Below are positions 18,719 through 28,730 of a stretch of DNA of 64,000 bases, in pieces. Below the pieces are notes generated by a model that did not search any database, was not told the origin of the DNA, and saw nothing but the letters and a program-made list of their open reading frames with translations. The DNA lies in assembly GCF_000192475.1 (NCBI RefSeq), contig NZ_AEYW01000012.1, positions 62,001 to 126,000 on the forward strand, given 5' to 3'. The stretch is from Ruegeria conchae (GTDB taxonomy: Bacteria > Pseudomonadota > Alphaproteobacteria > Rhodobacterales > Rhodobacteraceae). Position 1 is the stretch's first letter. Each line of letters begins with the position of its first letter. The translations under genes were made by a program, and so were the position numbers.

Positions 18719-19989
18719 CCGCCCAATCCTCGGATGTCATCCTCGACCGGATGATGGCGCTGCACCCCAAGATCATTGATCTGACCTTGGACCGGGTTTG
18801 GCGTTTACTGGCTGCGCTCGACAATCCGCAAACAAAACTGCCGCCTGTCATCCATATCGCTGGAACCAACGGCAAAGGCTCGACCCAAGCCATGATCCGG
18901 GCAGGTCTTGAGGGGGCAGGGCGCGCGGTCCATGCCTATACGTCTCCACATCTGGCCCGGTTTCACGAACGAATCCGGTTGGGTGGTGAGTTGATTTCCG
19001 AAGCCGACCTCACCGCCGTTCTGGACGAGTGTTATGCCGCCAATGGTGGTGAAAACATCACCTATTTTGAAATCACAACCAGCGCTGCACTGCTCGCGTT
19101 TTCTCGTTCGAAAGCCGATTATACGTTGCTTGAGGTTGGATTGGGCGGGCGACTGGACGCCACGAATGTGATTGATCAACCTGCGTTGACGGTAATCACA
19201 CCCGTCTCAATCGACCATGAGCAGTTTCTTGGCGATACACTTGGCAAGATCGCCGCTGAAAAGGCGGGGATCATCAAGCCAGGGGTTCCCTGTATTGTCG
19301 GCCCGCAACAGGATGAGGCGCTGGAAGTCATCGAATACACCGCAGCTCGTCTTGGCGCTCCGCTGTTCATATACGGCCAGCACTGGCATGTGCACACGGA
19401 AAATGGCCGCCTGATCTATCAGGATGAAACCGGGTTGCGCGATCTGCCCATGCCCAACCTGTTGGGAGGCCATCAAATTCATAACGCAGGTGCCGCTTTG
19501 GCTGCATTGCGCCACCTACAAATGGGTGATGATGCCTACGAGGCTGCGGTCACCAAAGCCGAATGGCCTGCCCGAATGCAGCGGTTGAAAACCGGCCCTC
19601 TGGTCGAGCAAGCCCCTCAAGCCGAGCTGTGGCTTGATGGCGGTCACAATGCAGCTGCAGGGGCGGCGTTGGCTGATGTTTTATCGTCTTTGCCAGGACG
19701 ACCGACGCATATGATTTGCGGTATGTTAAACACCAAGGATGTCACTGGCTATCTCGCACCTTTGGCCACAAAAGCTGCCGGGTTGACCGCTGTGTCCATT
19801 CCCGGCGAACAGAATACGCTTAGCGCTGAAGACACAGCCGCTGCAGCCGCCAAAGTGAATCTGACCGCAACAACCGCTGACAGCGTTGCCGAGGCGCTCG
19901 CGGCAATCACTGCCCAAACCCCTCACGCGCGGGTTTTGATTTGCGGGTCCCTTTATCTCGCAGGGAACATTCTCCGAGAAAACGCCTGA
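18715..19989 (+). CDS. folC: Bifunctional folylpolyglutamate synthase/dihydrofolate synthase
   Basis: A cytoplasmic ATP-dependent Mur-ligase-family enzyme that adds glutamate to dihydropteroate and to folates. The 424 residues hold the P-loop-like [23 protein letters not shown], the central-domain [22 protein letters not shown] and the C-terminal LDGGHN. The ATG overlaps the accD stop (ATGA), the standard accD-folC order. It converges on zapE, with an inverted repeat between. Confidence 0.96.
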   Translation: MTAQSSDVILDRMMALHPKIIDLTLDRVWRLLAALDNPQTKLPPVIHIAGTNGKGSTQAMIRAGLEGAGRAVHAYTSPHLARFHERIRLGGELISEADLTAVLDECYAANGGENITYFEITTSAALLAFSRSKADYTLLEVGLGGRLDATNVIDQPALTVITPVSIDHEQFLGDTLGKIAAEKAGIIKPGVPCIVGPQQDEALEVIEYTAARLGAPLFIYGQHWHVHTENGRLIYQDETGLRDLPMPNLLGGHQIHNAGAALAALRHLQMGDDAYEAAVTKAEWPARMQRLKTGPLVEQAPQAELWLDGGHNAAAGAALADVLSSLPGRPTHMICGMLNTKDVTGYLAPLATKAAGLTAVSIPGEQNTLSAEDTAAAAAKVNLTATTADSVAEALAAITAQTPHARVLICGSLYLAGNILRENA

Positions 19990-20020
19990 TCCGGTACTCG
20001 GTCAAAAATACTCCGGGGAA

Positions 20021-20043
20021 CCCGCCCATTTAGCTTGGGCGGG
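20021..20043. terminator. Inverted repeat between convergent folC and zapE
   Basis: An 8-bp stem (cccgccca / tgggcggg) with a 7-nt loop lies in the 65-bp gap between the two stop codons. There is no T-run, so termination is plausible but unproven. Confidence 0.4.
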
Positions 20044-20054
20044 GGCGAGGTACC

Positions 20055-21113
20055 CTATTTCCCCCAATCCTTATCCTGCATCTCACGCAGCCGTGACGCT
20101 GTACGTTCGAACTCGAACGTACCTTCCCCTTCGACGTACAGCATCTCGGGCTCGGCAGCGGCAGAACTGATTAGCCGGACCTTCCCCTCATACAGAGCGT
20201 CAATCAGGGTCACGAAGCGCTTGGCCTCGTTAAAATTGTTGCGTGACAATCGCGGGATGTCTTCCAACACCAGCACCTTCAGCGCTTCCGCTATTGCCAA
20301 ATAGTCACCGGGGCCCAGCATCCGTCCGCAAAGATCATAAAACGATGCTCGCGCCACTCCGTTTCGGAACGCGGGCAGAACAACTTCGCGTCCCTTGACC
20401 TGCAAAGCCAAAGGCTCCGCCGGCCCACCTGACAAATCATTCCACACAGCACGAATCTTCTCTCGCGCCTCGGGTCCGATAGGTGTGAAATAGACCGGAG
20501 AACCTTCAAGCCGGTTCTGCCTGTAGTCGGTGGGTGAAACCAGCTCCCATACTTCCAGTTGTTCTTTGATGTGCTGGATGAAGGGCAGGAACAGTTGCCG
20601 GTTCAGCCCATCCTTGTACAGATCATCCGGATGGCGGTTTGAGGTCGTGACAACAACAACCCCACCACTATGAAGCATATCAAATAGCCGTCCGACGATC
20701 ATTGCATCTGTGATATCGGTGATCTGCATCTCATCAAAAGCCAGAACACGCACAGACTTGACCACGGCATCGGCGACCGGCGCCAGCGCATCTTCGACAC
20801 CGTCTTCACGTGCCTTGTGCAAGCCTGCGTGAATTTCCTGCATGAATGCGTGGAAATGGACCCTACGAACCGGGATATCGCCCAGTGTCTCGACAAACAT
20901 GTCCATCAGCATTGACTTGCCGCGCCCGACGCCACCCCAAAGATACAAGCCTTTGGGCGGTGGAGTGGCCTTGCGAAAAAAACTACGCTTAACCGGTTCA
21001 GCTAGTGCCGCCCGAATGCGATCAAACCGGGGTAGCACCGCTTCCTGGGCGTCATCCCGTGTCAGAGAACCATCGGCGATGCGATCTTCGTAGAGCGAAG
21101 TTAAATCCGTCAT
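20055..21113 (-). CDS. zapE: Cell division ATPase ZapE (AFG1-like)
   Basis: About 352 residues, AFG1/ZapE family P-loop ATPase that associates with the Z-ring and with protein quality control. Walker A is GGVGRGKS (residues 60-67), Walker B is VLAFDEMQITD, and sensor-like VVTTSNRHPDDLY follows, as in the family. The chosen start (MTDLTSLYEDR) matches the usual N-terminus; MAQD four codons earlier (21125) is an alternative, and the frame stays open much further upstream without family similarity. Divergent from the MFS gene at 21261. Confidence 0.92.
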   Translation of the reverse strand: MTDLTSLYEDRIADGSLTRDDAQEAVLPRFDRIRAALAEPVKRSFFRKATPPPKGLYLWGGVGRGKSMLMDMFVETLGDIPVRRVHFHAFMQEIHAGLHKAREDGVEDALAPVADAVVKSVRVLAFDEMQITDITDAMIVGRLFDMLHSGGVVVVTTSNRHPDDLYKDGLNRQLFLPFIQHIKEQLEVWELVSPTDYRQNRLEGSPVYFTPIGPEAREKIRAVWNDLSGGPAEPLALQVKGREVVLPAFRNGVARASFYDLCGRMLGPGDYLAIAEALKVLVLEDIPRLSRNNFNEAKRFVTLIDALYEGKVRLISSAAAEPEMLYVEGEGTFEFERTASRLREMQDKDWGK

Positions 21114-21260
21114 GTCTTGAGCCATACCGCCCAGTTCACGTATTGAAAAGAAACCTTTTTCCCGACACATCAATTTTGCTGAACTGGCGTCGCAAAACTC
21201 CTGAATTGACGTGTATGGTTGCGCCGCTAACGTCTTTACGAACCACTCCCTGGAGGCCCA

Positions 21261-22502
21261 ATGCCGCAATCTACCCGCCTGATGAATCCGATCCTGATCG
21301 TCGGTTGCATCGTCATTACCGTCGGCTTTGCGGTGCGCGCTTCTTTTGGTGTGTTTCAAATCCCAATAGCAGATGAATTCGGCTGGCTGCGTAGCGATTT
21401 TTCTATGGCCATAGCGATTCAGAATCTGGCCTGGGGAATCGGTCAGCCGATCTTTGGTGCTATCGCGGAAAAGATCGGTGATCGGCGCGCCATTATTCTG
21501 GGTGCTTTGACCTATGCTGCGGGTATGGTGCTGACGGCTTGGTCTGTCACACCATTTGAACATCAAATCTATGCGTGGCTTGTTGGTTTCGGGATCGCCG
21601 GAACAGGGTTTGGCGTTGTGCTAGCGGTTGTTGGTCGTGCCTCATCCGACGCGAACCGGTCAATGTCACTGGCGATTGTCACAGCGGCGGGCAGCTTCGG
21701 GCAGGTTATCGGTGCTCCGACGGCCGAATGGTTGCTGACTTTTCTGCCCTGGCAGCAGGTATTCCTTGTCTTTGCCGCAGCAATTCTCGCTTTGATCCTA
21801 TCCTTGCCGTTTATGCGGGCGCCTCTACCGATCAGCAAAACTGAGCTCGAAGAAAGCATGGGGCAAATCCTTGCTAAAGCTTTCCGCGACCCTTCGTATT
21901 CACTGATTGCAATTGGTTTTTTCAGCTGTGGCTATCAACTGGGCTTTGTCACTGCGCATTTTCCCGCCTTTGTTACCGAGATGTGTGGCCCGATCCAGCC
22001 CGGGGGCCTGTTGTATTCAATGGGCATCACCACGACATCGGCCCTGGGTGCAATAGCCATTTCGTTGATTGGGTTGGCCAATATCGGTGGAACGCTTCTG
22101 GCAGGTTGGGCGGGAAACCACTTTCCGAAGAAATATCTGCTAGCTGCTGTGTATACTGGCCGTACGATTGCGGCAGGGGCTTTCATCGTGTTCCCAATCA
22201 CGCCTTTGTCGGTGATCGCGTTTTCACTGGTGATGGGATCGCTTTGGTTGGCAACAGTGCCGCTGACGTCTGGACTTGTCGCGCATCTTTATGGCCTTCG
22301 ATACATGGGAACGCTCTACGGCATCGTATTCCTGAGTCATCAAATCGGTAGCTTCCTGGGCATCTGGCTGGGCGGACGCATGTACGATCAATTTGGTGAT
22401 TACACCATGGTTTGGTGGATCGGAGTCGCCATCGGGGCCTTCAGCGCCATCATTCACCTGCCCATCCGGGAAAACCGCGAACCAGCTAGCGTGGCAGCCT
22501 GA
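21261..22502 (+). CDS. MFS transporter, OFA/monocarboxylate-like
   Basis: A 413-residue, 12-helix major facilitator. Helix 1 with VRASFGVFQIPIADEFGW, the loop GAIAEKIGDRRA (motif A) and the short cytoplasmic middle loop resemble the oxalate/formate antiporter and monocarboxylate group. A good ribosome site (ctggagg) precedes the ATG. It ends 1 bp before the stop of the convergent HAD gene. Substrate unknown; a small organic acid is a reasonable guess. Confidence 0.85.
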   Translation: MPQSTRLMNPILIVGCIVITVGFAVRASFGVFQIPIADEFGWLRSDFSMAIAIQNLAWGIGQPIFGAIAEKIGDRRAIILGALTYAAGMVLTAWSVTPFEHQIYAWLVGFGIAGTGFGVVLAVVGRASSDANRSMSLAIVTAAGSFGQVIGAPTAEWLLTFLPWQQVFLVFAAAILALILSLPFMRAPLPISKTELEESMGQILAKAFRDPSYSLIAIGFFSCGYQLGFVTAHFPAFVTEMCGPIQPGGLLYSMGITTTSALGAIAISLIGLANIGGTLLAGWAGNHFPKKYLLAAVYTGRTIAAGAFIVFPITPLSVIAFSLVMGSLWLATVPLTSGLVAHLYGLRYMGTLYGIVFLSHQIGSFLGIWLGGRMYDQFGDYTMVWWIGVAIGAFSAIIHLPIRENREPASVAA

Positions 22503-22503
22503 C

Positions 22504-23124
22504 CTAAACGGCTTCTTCCTTGGTCAACAGTCCCTCCGACACCAACCGATCCGCCCAACCTTCAGGGCCGATGAAGTGATGAGTCTGCCACCCTCGCGCC
22601 TTGGCCGTTTCGAGGTTTTCGATCCTGTCATCAGCAAACAAAAGAGCGGCGGGGTCGATGCCGCAATCGGCCTCAACCATCTCATAAATAGGGGTATGAG
22701 GCTTAACTGCTTTCATCCGGCCCGAGACATACTGGCGATCAAATTCGTTCAAAAACGGATAAACGGTGGTGGCATAGTCGAAGTTCTGAACCCCAAAATT
22801 GGTCAGCGCAAAAACAGGTAATTTCTTGGTGCGCAGCGCTCGCAACAGTCGCGCTGAATGCGGGATTTCAGGCGCGGCCAGCTCGATCCAGTTGTCGTGC
22901 CACATCCGAATTTCCTCGCGCCAATCCGGGTACTTGTCCGCCCATCTGTAAATCGTATCGGTGAAGTGATGGCCCTGATCCACCAGATCATTCATTCCAT
23001 GCAGATCGACCTCGGCAAACATGGCACGACGACGATCCTCGCCGATCACGCGATCATAGTAGCGCTCGGGCTGCCACTCGATCAGTACGTTTCCGATGTC
23101 AAATATTACGGCTTCGATGGTCAT
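22504..23124 (-). CDS. HAD-superfamily hydrolase (subfamily IA, YihX-like)
   Basis: 206 residues, a cytoplasmic phosphatase fold. Motif I is FDIGNVL, with the nucleophile Asp but Gly at the +2 place usually held by the second Asp; this variant is known in YihX-type sugar-phosphate phosphatases. Motif II is ALTNFG, the Lys motif lies in GRMKAVKPHTPIYE and motif IV is LFADDRIENLETAKARGW. Cap helices lie between motifs I and II. Substrate is probably a small phosphorylated metabolite. Confidence 0.85.
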   Translation of the reverse strand: MTIEAVIFDIGNVLIEWQPERYYDRVIGEDRRRAMFAEVDLHGMNDLVDQGHHFTDTIYRWADKYPDWREEIRMWHDNWIELAAPEIPHSARLLRALRTKKLPVFALTNFGVQNFDYATTVYPFLNEFDRQYVSGRMKAVKPHTPIYEMVEADCGIDPAALLFADDRIENLETAKARGWQTHHFIGPEGWADRLVSEGLLTKEEAV

Positions 23125-23266
23125 ATGGTAATCCCATACCTAATCAATTGCCGCCGACTGAACCAAGCACCGGACGAAGATGCAAGCACCATCCGCAGCG
23201 TGGTACGCGCTGCACGATCCAACGGGACGCTACGCATCTTTGAAGCGTCACGGACCGGCGGGATTG

Positions 23267-23722
23267 CTACCCGCGCAATGCGGCGCGTATCTCTCGCTCA
23301 AGCACGTCAAGAAAACGCGATCGATCTGCTTTGCCGAACGATTTGCCGCCGCCGCCAGTTCCCAGAGGATTTGCAGCACGAAGATCTGCCATCAGATCGC
23401 GCATCGCCAGTTGCTGGCCGATATTGGCTGCCGTAAAAGCCTCACCGTTCGGGCGGAGCACACGAGCATCGGCTTCAATGCACTTCGCGGCAAGCGGGAT
23501 GTCTGACGTCACCACGATATCGCCTGCGCCGCAGCGCTCTGCGATCCACTTATCCGCCTCATCCGCACCGGCCGCGACAATCACCACCTGCACCAGCGGG
23601 TTGGTCGAGGGGCGCAGCCCACCATTGGAGACCAGGACCATTGGCACTTTGTGTCGGGTTGCGACGCGTTCGGCCTCGGGCTTCACAGGGCAAGCGTCGC
23701 CATCGATGTAAAGCGTCGTCAC
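23267..23722 (-). CDS. yaiI: YaiI/YqxD family protein (DUF188)
   Basis: 151 residues with the family start [18 protein letters not shown] and the conserved [11 protein letters not shown] and [20 protein letters not shown] elements. The fold resembles PIN/FEN-type nucleases, with acidic residues (DGDACP, TSDIPLA), but no activity has been established for the family to my knowledge. The start overlaps the end of sthA by 4 bp, so the genes are probably cotranscribed. Confidence 0.9.
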   Translation of the reverse strand: MTTLYIDGDACPVKPEAERVATRHKVPMVLVSNGGLRPSTNPLVQVVIVAAGADEADKWIAERCGAGDIVVTSDIPLAAKCIEADARVLRPNGEAFTAANIGQQLAMRDLMADLRAANPLGTGGGGKSFGKADRSRFLDVLEREIRAALRG

Positions 23723-25179
23723 GTGTCTTTGGCCTTTGTCGACACTTTCGCCTTCGAGGTGGATTTGCGTACCTTGAACTCTTCGGGAATAGGCATCCGG
23801 TTAAAAGCGTCCAATCCCGCAATTTTGTAAGCTTCGGCCAAAGTCGGGTAGTTGAACGTATTTTGGACGAAGTAATCCACCGTGCCTTTCAGGTTCAGCA
23901 CCGCCTGCGCAATATGGATTAGCTCTGTCGCCCCTTCACCTACAATCTGCACTCCTAAGACGCGGCGGGTCTTGAGCGAGAACAGCATCTTCAGCATACC
24001 ATGCTCCAATCCCATGATATGCCCGCGCGAGGTTTCGCGGAACCGGGCCACGCCGACCTCGTAGGGGATGCCACGTTCCTGCAGTTCTTCCTCAGACATG
24101 CCGCAAGTCGAGATTTCGGGAACCGAGTAGATCCCATACGGGTACCAGGGGCTTTCCGGTAAGGTCGGTGTCTCAAGCGCATGACAGGCGGCGACTCGCC
24201 CTTGCTGCAAAGACGTTGAGGCCAGCGAGGGATGCCCGATGACATCTCCGGTGGCATAGATATGAGGCACCGAGGTTTGATAACTCTTTCGGTCCACGCT
24301 GATCCGATTGCGATGGTCGGTTTCAATCCCAACAGCGTCTAGGTTCAGGGCCGAGGTTGCACCCATGCGCCCCGCAGCAAACAACAACATCTCAGCCCGG
24401 ACATGGCGCCCGTTGTCCAGTGTAATCTCGACATGACCGCCCGCATCTTCGATCTTTTCGACGGCCGACCCCAACCGCAGATCAACACCATTTTCACGAA
24501 CTTGGTGTGTGAAGTCGTGGATTAGCGTCTTGTCGATGAAATCTAGAAATGTCTCGCGTGGTTCAATCAGCGTAACGCGAACATCCAGCGCCGAGAACAT
24601 GGTCGCGTATTCAACACCGATCACACCGGCACCGATCACACAAAGCGAACGCGGTATTTCTTCCATCTCTAGAAAGTCATCTCCGTCGACGACGGTTTTG
24701 CCGTTGAAGGGAACGTAGTCGGGGCGATATGTTTTGGTGCCGGTCGCGATCAGGAATTTTGCAGCTGTCAAACGCGTTGTTTCGCCTGCGTCGGTTGCGA
24801 CCTCAACCTCATGCGGTCCGATGAACTTGGCTAGCCCGCTCAGCGTTTCCACATGGTTTCGGTTAAATTGGTGTTCCAGCACGTCGACCTCATGATCGAG
24901 CGTCATGTGTAGCCGTGCCTTCAGATCTTCCGCGCTGATCTGATCCTTAACCCGGTAGGAGCGCCCATAAAAACTGCGTTCACGCCAGCCTGACAGGTTC
25001 AGCACTGTTTCCCGTAAAGTTTTGGACGGGATTGTCCCAGTATGCACTGAAACGCCGCCCAAACGGTCTTTGCGGTCAATCACCAGCACCCTGCGCTGCA
25101 GTTTTCCGGCCTGAATAGCCGCCGCGCGCCCCGAAGGACCTGAGCCAATGATGATCAGGTCATAATCATATTTGCTCAT
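23719..25179 (-). CDS. sthA: Soluble pyridine nucleotide transhydrogenase
   Basis: A 486-residue flavoprotein that passes hydride between NADPH and NAD+, balancing the two pools. FAD-binding [14 protein letters not shown] lies at the N-terminus, NAD(P)-binding [10 protein letters not shown] in the middle and [13 protein letters not shown] plus a dimerisation domain at the end. The redox-disulfide site of lipoamide dehydrogenases is replaced by [12 protein letters not shown] (no Cys pair), the diagnostic feature of SthA. A Lys/Ser/Thr-rich tail (about 20 residues) is unusual but not alarming. fghA ends 3 bp upstream. Confidence 0.95.
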   Translation of the reverse strand: MSKYDYDLIIIGSGPSGRAAAIQAGKLQRRVLVIDRKDRLGGVSVHTGTIPSKTLRETVLNLSGWRERSFYGRSYRVKDQISAEDLKARLHMTLDHEVDVLEHQFNRNHVETLSGLAKFIGPHEVEVATDAGETTRLTAAKFLIATGTKTYRPDYVPFNGKTVVDGDDFLEMEEIPRSLCVIGAGVIGVEYATMFSALDVRVTLIEPRETFLDFIDKTLIHDFTHQVRENGVDLRLGSAVEKIEDAGGHVEITLDNGRHVRAEMLLFAAGRMGATSALNLDAVGIETDHRNRISVDRKSYQTSVPHIYATGDVIGHPSLASTSLQQGRVAACHALETPTLPESPWYPYGIYSVPEISTCGMSEEELQERGIPYEVGVARFRETSRGHIMGLEHGMLKMLFSLKTRRVLGVQIVGEGATELIHIAQAVLNLKGTVDYFVQNTFNYPTLAEAYKIAGLDAFNRMPIPEEFKVRKSTSKAKVSTKAKDT

Positions 25180-25182
25180 GCC

Positions 25183-26016
25183 TTATTCCCCATACAATGC
25201 TTCGGCGTGGAAGGTGATGTGGTCCTCCATGAAGGTGGACACGAAATAGTAGGAATGATCATATCCCGGCTGCAGACGATAGGTGGCTTGTTGGCGACGT
25301 TCGGCGATTGCCTGCGCCAATGCTTCTGGGCGCAGCAGGTCCATGAATTGGTCATTTGCACCAGTATCGATCAGGATGGGACCGTTGAAGCCGGTACTTT
25401 TCATCATCGCTGACGCGTCGTGCTTAGCCCATGCCGCTTCATCATCGCCTAGATAGGCGCTGAGCTGCTTGCGACCCCACTCCGCCCCTATCGGGTTTGA
25501 AATCGGCGAGAAGGCTGAAACCGACCGATACCGCCCAGGCAGATTCATCGCCAGCGTCAATGCACCATGTCCGCCCATCGAATGCCCGGTGATTGCCTGG
25601 CGGTCGGCATCAATTGCAAAGCTCTCTACCAACAGCGCAGGTAGTTCCTCGGCGACATAGTCCCACATGTTGAAGTGAGGGGCCCAAGGTTTTTGTGTAG
25701 CATTGACGTAGAATCCCGCGCCCTGACCAAGGTCATAGTCTTCATGATCCGCGACCCCATCTCCGCGAGGCGACGTATCGGGGAACGCCAGAGCAATACC
25801 CTGTTCTGCCGCCCAGCCTTGCGCTCCGGCTTTGGTCATTGCGTTTTCATGTGTGCAGGTCAGGCCTGATAGATACCACAAAATCGGAACCGGGCCGTCC
25901 TTTGCCTCGGCCGGAAGGAAAAGACCAAATGTCATATCACATTTGCAAGCCGAGGAGGCATGGCGATAGACGCCTTGCACACCGCCAAAACAGGCATTTT
26001 CCGAAAGGGTTTCCAT
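25183..26016 (-). CDS. fghA: S-formylglutathione hydrolase
   Basis: 277 residues, an alpha/beta-hydrolase (esterase D family) that splits S-formylglutathione to formate and glutathione, the second step of glutathione-dependent formaldehyde oxidation. Nucleophile Ser146 lies in GHSMGGHGAL; YLSGLTCTHENAMTKAGAQ is the family hallmark, and the catalytic Asp/His are in LIDTGANDQFM and PGYDHSYYF. The formaldehyde dehydrogenase partner is not in the window. Followed at once by sthA, possibly linking formaldehyde-derived NADH to the NADPH balance. Confidence 0.95.
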   Translation of the reverse strand: METLSENACFGGVQGVYRHASSACKCDMTFGLFLPAEAKDGPVPILWYLSGLTCTHENAMTKAGAQGWAAEQGIALAFPDTSPRGDGVADHEDYDLGQGAGFYVNATQKPWAPHFNMWDYVAEELPALLVESFAIDADRQAITGHSMGGHGALTLAMNLPGRYRSVSAFSPISNPIGAEWGRKQLSAYLGDDEAAWAKHDASAMMKSTGFNGPILIDTGANDQFMDLLRPEALAQAIAERRQQATYRLQPGYDHSYYFVSTFMEDHITFHAEALYGE

Positions 26017-26119
26017 CGCTCTGATCCTTACGTTGTGTCGGCGTCATGGCTATCGCTCTGTCGCGTCCGCGTAAAGTGCGAGTGCTACCGGCGGGTGGAT
26101 TATTAGAAAAGTTTGAAGA

Positions 26120-27049
26120 TCAGAGGGTGCTGACCCAACCAATTACCAGCGGGACAGTCAGGATGCTGGCCAAAGTCGACAGTAAGATTGCTGCGGATGC
26201 GCGCTGTGGGGCCACTCTGTAATGCGCGGCCAGCATGTAGACATTGCCCGCAACGGGTAAAGACGCCGCCGCGATGGCGACCATGGCTGGAAAGGATGCA
26301 ACCGGAATCAGCCAGATCACCATAAGTGCGACAAAAAAGGGATGCAGAACCAGTTTGCAAATACTCAGCCAACCCGCAATCTGTATGCGTTCCGCCGATT
26401 TGTCGGCAAGTGACGCGCCAATGGCAAACAAAGCACCCGGTGTCGCCGCACCCCCCAGAATTGTTAGAAAGTCGTTCAAAGGGGCTGGGACGGGCACATT
26501 GAATGCCGACCAGATCAACCCGGCAGAGATTGACAAGATCATTGGGTTTTTCAGCAAGCCAACCCCAATCAAGCGCACCGTCGCAAGACCGAGCCGACCA
26601 TCTCGACCACCGTTGATCAAAATTACGATCAAAGAGGAAAACACAACAAGATCAACGGTTAGAACCAACATCACGGGTCCTATGGCCGCTTCAGAAAACA
26701 AGAGCGCCAGCATTGGCAAGCCCAGGAACCCTACATTGCCGATCGCGGCGCATTGGGCTTCAACAGCAGCCGTCGGAATATCCAATCCGCGCAGATAGGC
26801 GACGGCCGTCGCCAGTGCATAAACACCCGCCGTTCCAATCAGATACCCGATCACAAGACGACCATTGAAGATCTCGGCAAAGGGCAAGGTGGCTGCAAAT
26901 CGAAACAGCATTGCAGATAAGGCGAAGAAAAATACGAACTTGGTCAGATAGGCAGTCGCCTCGGGCGGGAAAAATCGGCTGCGACCGGCGCAAAATCCCA
27001 GGCCGATGATTGCGAAGAAGGGTAATGTGCGCAGAAAGATCTCGACCAT
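26120..27049 (-). CDS. AEC family transporter (auxin efflux carrier-like)
   Basis: 309 residues, about ten hydrophobic helices in two five-helix halves, with the N-terminus PFFAIIGLGFCAGRSRFFPPEA typical of the bacterial AEC group (malonate/malate/auxin-type carriers). The C-terminal half carries ATPGALFAIGASLA and PVAGNVYMLAAHY. The substrate is unknown. Divergent from the TetR gene across a 161-bp gap, so it may be under that regulator. Confidence 0.88.
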   Translation of the reverse strand: MVEIFLRTLPFFAIIGLGFCAGRSRFFPPEATAYLTKFVFFFALSAMLFRFAATLPFAEIFNGRLVIGYLIGTAGVYALATAVAYLRGLDIPTAAVEAQCAAIGNVGFLGLPMLALLFSEAAIGPVMLVLTVDLVVFSSLIVILINGGRDGRLGLATVRLIGVGLLKNPMILSISAGLIWSAFNVPVPAPLNDFLTILGGAATPGALFAIGASLADKSAERIQIAGWLSICKLVLHPFFVALMVIWLIPVASFPAMVAIAAASLPVAGNVYMLAAHYRVAPQRASAAILLSTLASILTVPLVIGWVSTL

Positions 27050-27210
27050 AGCTGTGTGTTAACATGATAGGCCGGGGTCGCAAGGGCGACGCGCGGCAGA
27101 AGCTACTCTTGACGGTTAAACGTTGTGACAAAACCGCGATCCAGTTGAATTGCGTTGAAACTGAACCGAACGGTTTATAGTGTTGTAGAATATCGCATTC
27201 AGGAGACATC

Positions 27211-27828
27211 ATGACTCAAGCCGCCGCCATCCTGCGTACAGGCCGAAAATTCGATCAGGTTTTGCGCGGGGCGCGCGAGGTGTTCATGGCGGATGGGTTC
27301 GAAGGCGCGAGTGTTGATGACATTGCGCGATCAGCGGGCGTGTCGAAGGCCACTCTCTATAGCTACTTCCCCGACAAGCGTCTGTTGTTCACCGAAGTCG
27401 CCCAGACTGAGTGCCGGTTAATGTCCGAGCGTATCCTGTCAATGATTGACGAGACCAAACCTGCGCGCGAGGTGCTAACAATTGCAGCAACTCAGCTTAC
27501 TGCATTTCTGGTTTCAGACTTTGCGCAGCAAGTCTTTCGCATTTGCGTCGCCGAGCGCGACAGGTTCCCGGAACTCGGCAAAGCGTTCTTTGAGGCAGGT
27601 CCTCAGAATGGTCAGCGACAGATGGCAGAGTATCTGACCAAAGCGGTCGCAAAAGGAGAGTTGGCTGTCGAAGACGTCAATATTGCGGCCGAGCAGTTTT
27701 CGGAGCTGTGTAAGGTAAGGCTATGGGGACGGGCCGCTTTTGGTATCCAAAACAGTTTCAGCCAAAGTGAGATTGACGAGGTTGCTATACAGGCGGTCGA
27801 TATGTTTATGGCACGCTACGGCGTTTGA
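27211..27828 (+). CDS. TetR/AcrR family regulator
   Basis: 205 residues. The N-terminal helix-turn-helix domain is clear (AREVFMADGFEGASVDDIARSAGV, then SKATLYSYFPDKRLLF). The C-terminal ligand domain resembles the AefR/TetR_C group. Its 161-bp divergent spacing with the AEC transporter suggests it represses that gene and itself. A good ribosome site (aggag) precedes the ATG. No operator palindrome was identified with certainty. Confidence 0.9.
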   Translation: MTQAAAILRTGRKFDQVLRGAREVFMADGFEGASVDDIARSAGVSKATLYSYFPDKRLLFTEVAQTECRLMSERILSMIDETKPAREVLTIAATQLTAFLVSDFAQQVFRICVAERDRFPELGKAFFEAGPQNGQRQMAEYLTKAVAKGELAVEDVNIAAEQFSELCKVRLWGRAAFGIQNSFSQSEIDEVAIQAVDMFMARYGV

Positions 27829-27876
27829 GTTTGACGACCCAACGTCAGAGCAACGAATCGATTCTGTGAAGATTTG

Positions 27877-27961
27877 TGGTGCGGGTGGAGGGACTTGAAC
27901 CCCCACGCCTTGCGGCGCCAGAACCTAAATCTGGTGCGTCTACCAATTTCGCCACACCCGC
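27877..27961 (-). tRNA. tRNA-Leu (anticodon UAG)
   Basis: The reverse complement folds as a class II tRNA. The acceptor stem GCGGGTG pairs with CACCCGC, the D arm contains AAATTGGTAGACGC, the anticodon stem CCAGA/TCTGG holds loop TTTAGGT (anticodon TAG), a variable arm (CGCCGCAAGGCG) follows, and the T arm has GTTCAAGTC. The CCA end is encoded (27877-27879). It decodes CUA/CUN leucine codons. The gene's 3' end faces the TetR gene. Confidence 0.97.
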
Positions 27962-28726
27962 AACCCGATGCCAAAGCATCGCGACGAGGCGCTCAATAGC
28001 AAAGCTTTTGAGGGAGCGCGAGAGGTAAAGTGCGACAATACACAAGATTATTATCGCCGCACGAGAAACAATAAGACGTCGAATTGCACTTCATCCAAAC
28101 TCCTGAGAACCGAGTGCAAGTCCGAAGTGGCAATCCGTCGAAAAGGAAATGTCTTTGAAGGGCGGGTTTATTTAGATCAAAGTGCAGAGATTTTCTGTTC
28201 GTTGAGATGTCAGAATAGGCTCAATCTTGACATTATTATTGTTTCCAAAAGGTGAACATGTGGACCTTTTTTGATCGTAAGCGTGTTGCACCTATAAGTT
28301 GAGCTCACCACGAGGCTTGTGGGCGAAGGGTCGCCAGAGTGATATTTTGGGTGTTGTGTGAGTAGCCTGAAGGAAATTAAAGCAAAGTTACACCTAGTGA
28401 GGGGGATCGATTAATTTTGTTAAAAAACAAATAAATATAAGATATATTGAGACTCAATTCTGATCCAGCGCACCAGATTAGAGTTGTCAGTATTGGAATC
28501 GGTCGCGGGTCCAGTTGGTGGGTGCTTTTTAGGAATTCTCTTATAGGTTGAGGTATTTATGAGGTCCATCACCTTATTTGTGCCACATTTCAAACGCCAA
28601 AATATCCTATTCGCGTCAAAATAACACCGCGGAAATCGTAATTGATTGAACGCAGGAGTTAATGAGTCTTTTTGCCTTCTGGCACCGTGCGAGTTTCTGC
28701 TCAACTCCAGAACAAGGGTCTCTGTC
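27962..28726. other. Gene-free, AT-richer stretch in front of the GTPase cluster
   Basis: About 765 bp between the tRNA 5' end and the first GTPase-cluster gene. Open frames here (for example 27968-28255 plus and 28420-28869 minus) have no protein-like composition or ribosome site. The stretch is visibly richer in A and T than its neighbours, most strongly around 28410-28445. It probably carries the promoter and regulatory DNA of the cluster. A TTGACA at 28227-28232 lacks a good -10, so no promoter is called. Confidence 0.6.
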
Positions 28727-28730
28727 GTGA
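28662..28730 (+). CDS. Possible 22-residue leader ORF coupled to the next gene
   Basis: An ATG with the best ribosome site of this area (aggag, 4 nt upstream) opens a 22-codon frame whose TGA stop (28728-28730) overlaps the GTG start of the next gene in a GTGA junction. It may be a leader peptide for translational coupling. Alternatively it is the true N-terminus of the next protein with a frameshift between. No similarity recognised. Confidence 0.35.
   Translation: MSLFAFWHRASFCSTPEQGSLS

Noticed and set aside
21114..21566. Upstream extension of the zapE frame to 21566
   Set aside because: The extra residues have no family similarity and overlap the start of the divergent MFS gene.
22858..23436. 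192-codon plus-strand open frame across the HAD and YaiI genes
   Set aside because: Mostly antisense to two recognised genes; the short unique part has no ribosome site or protein-like composition.
27968..28255. 95-codon plus-strand open frame beside the tRNA
   Set aside because: Begins at the tRNA 5' flank, has no ribosome site and a composition unlike a folded protein (many Asn, Lys, Cys, Arg without hydrophobic core).
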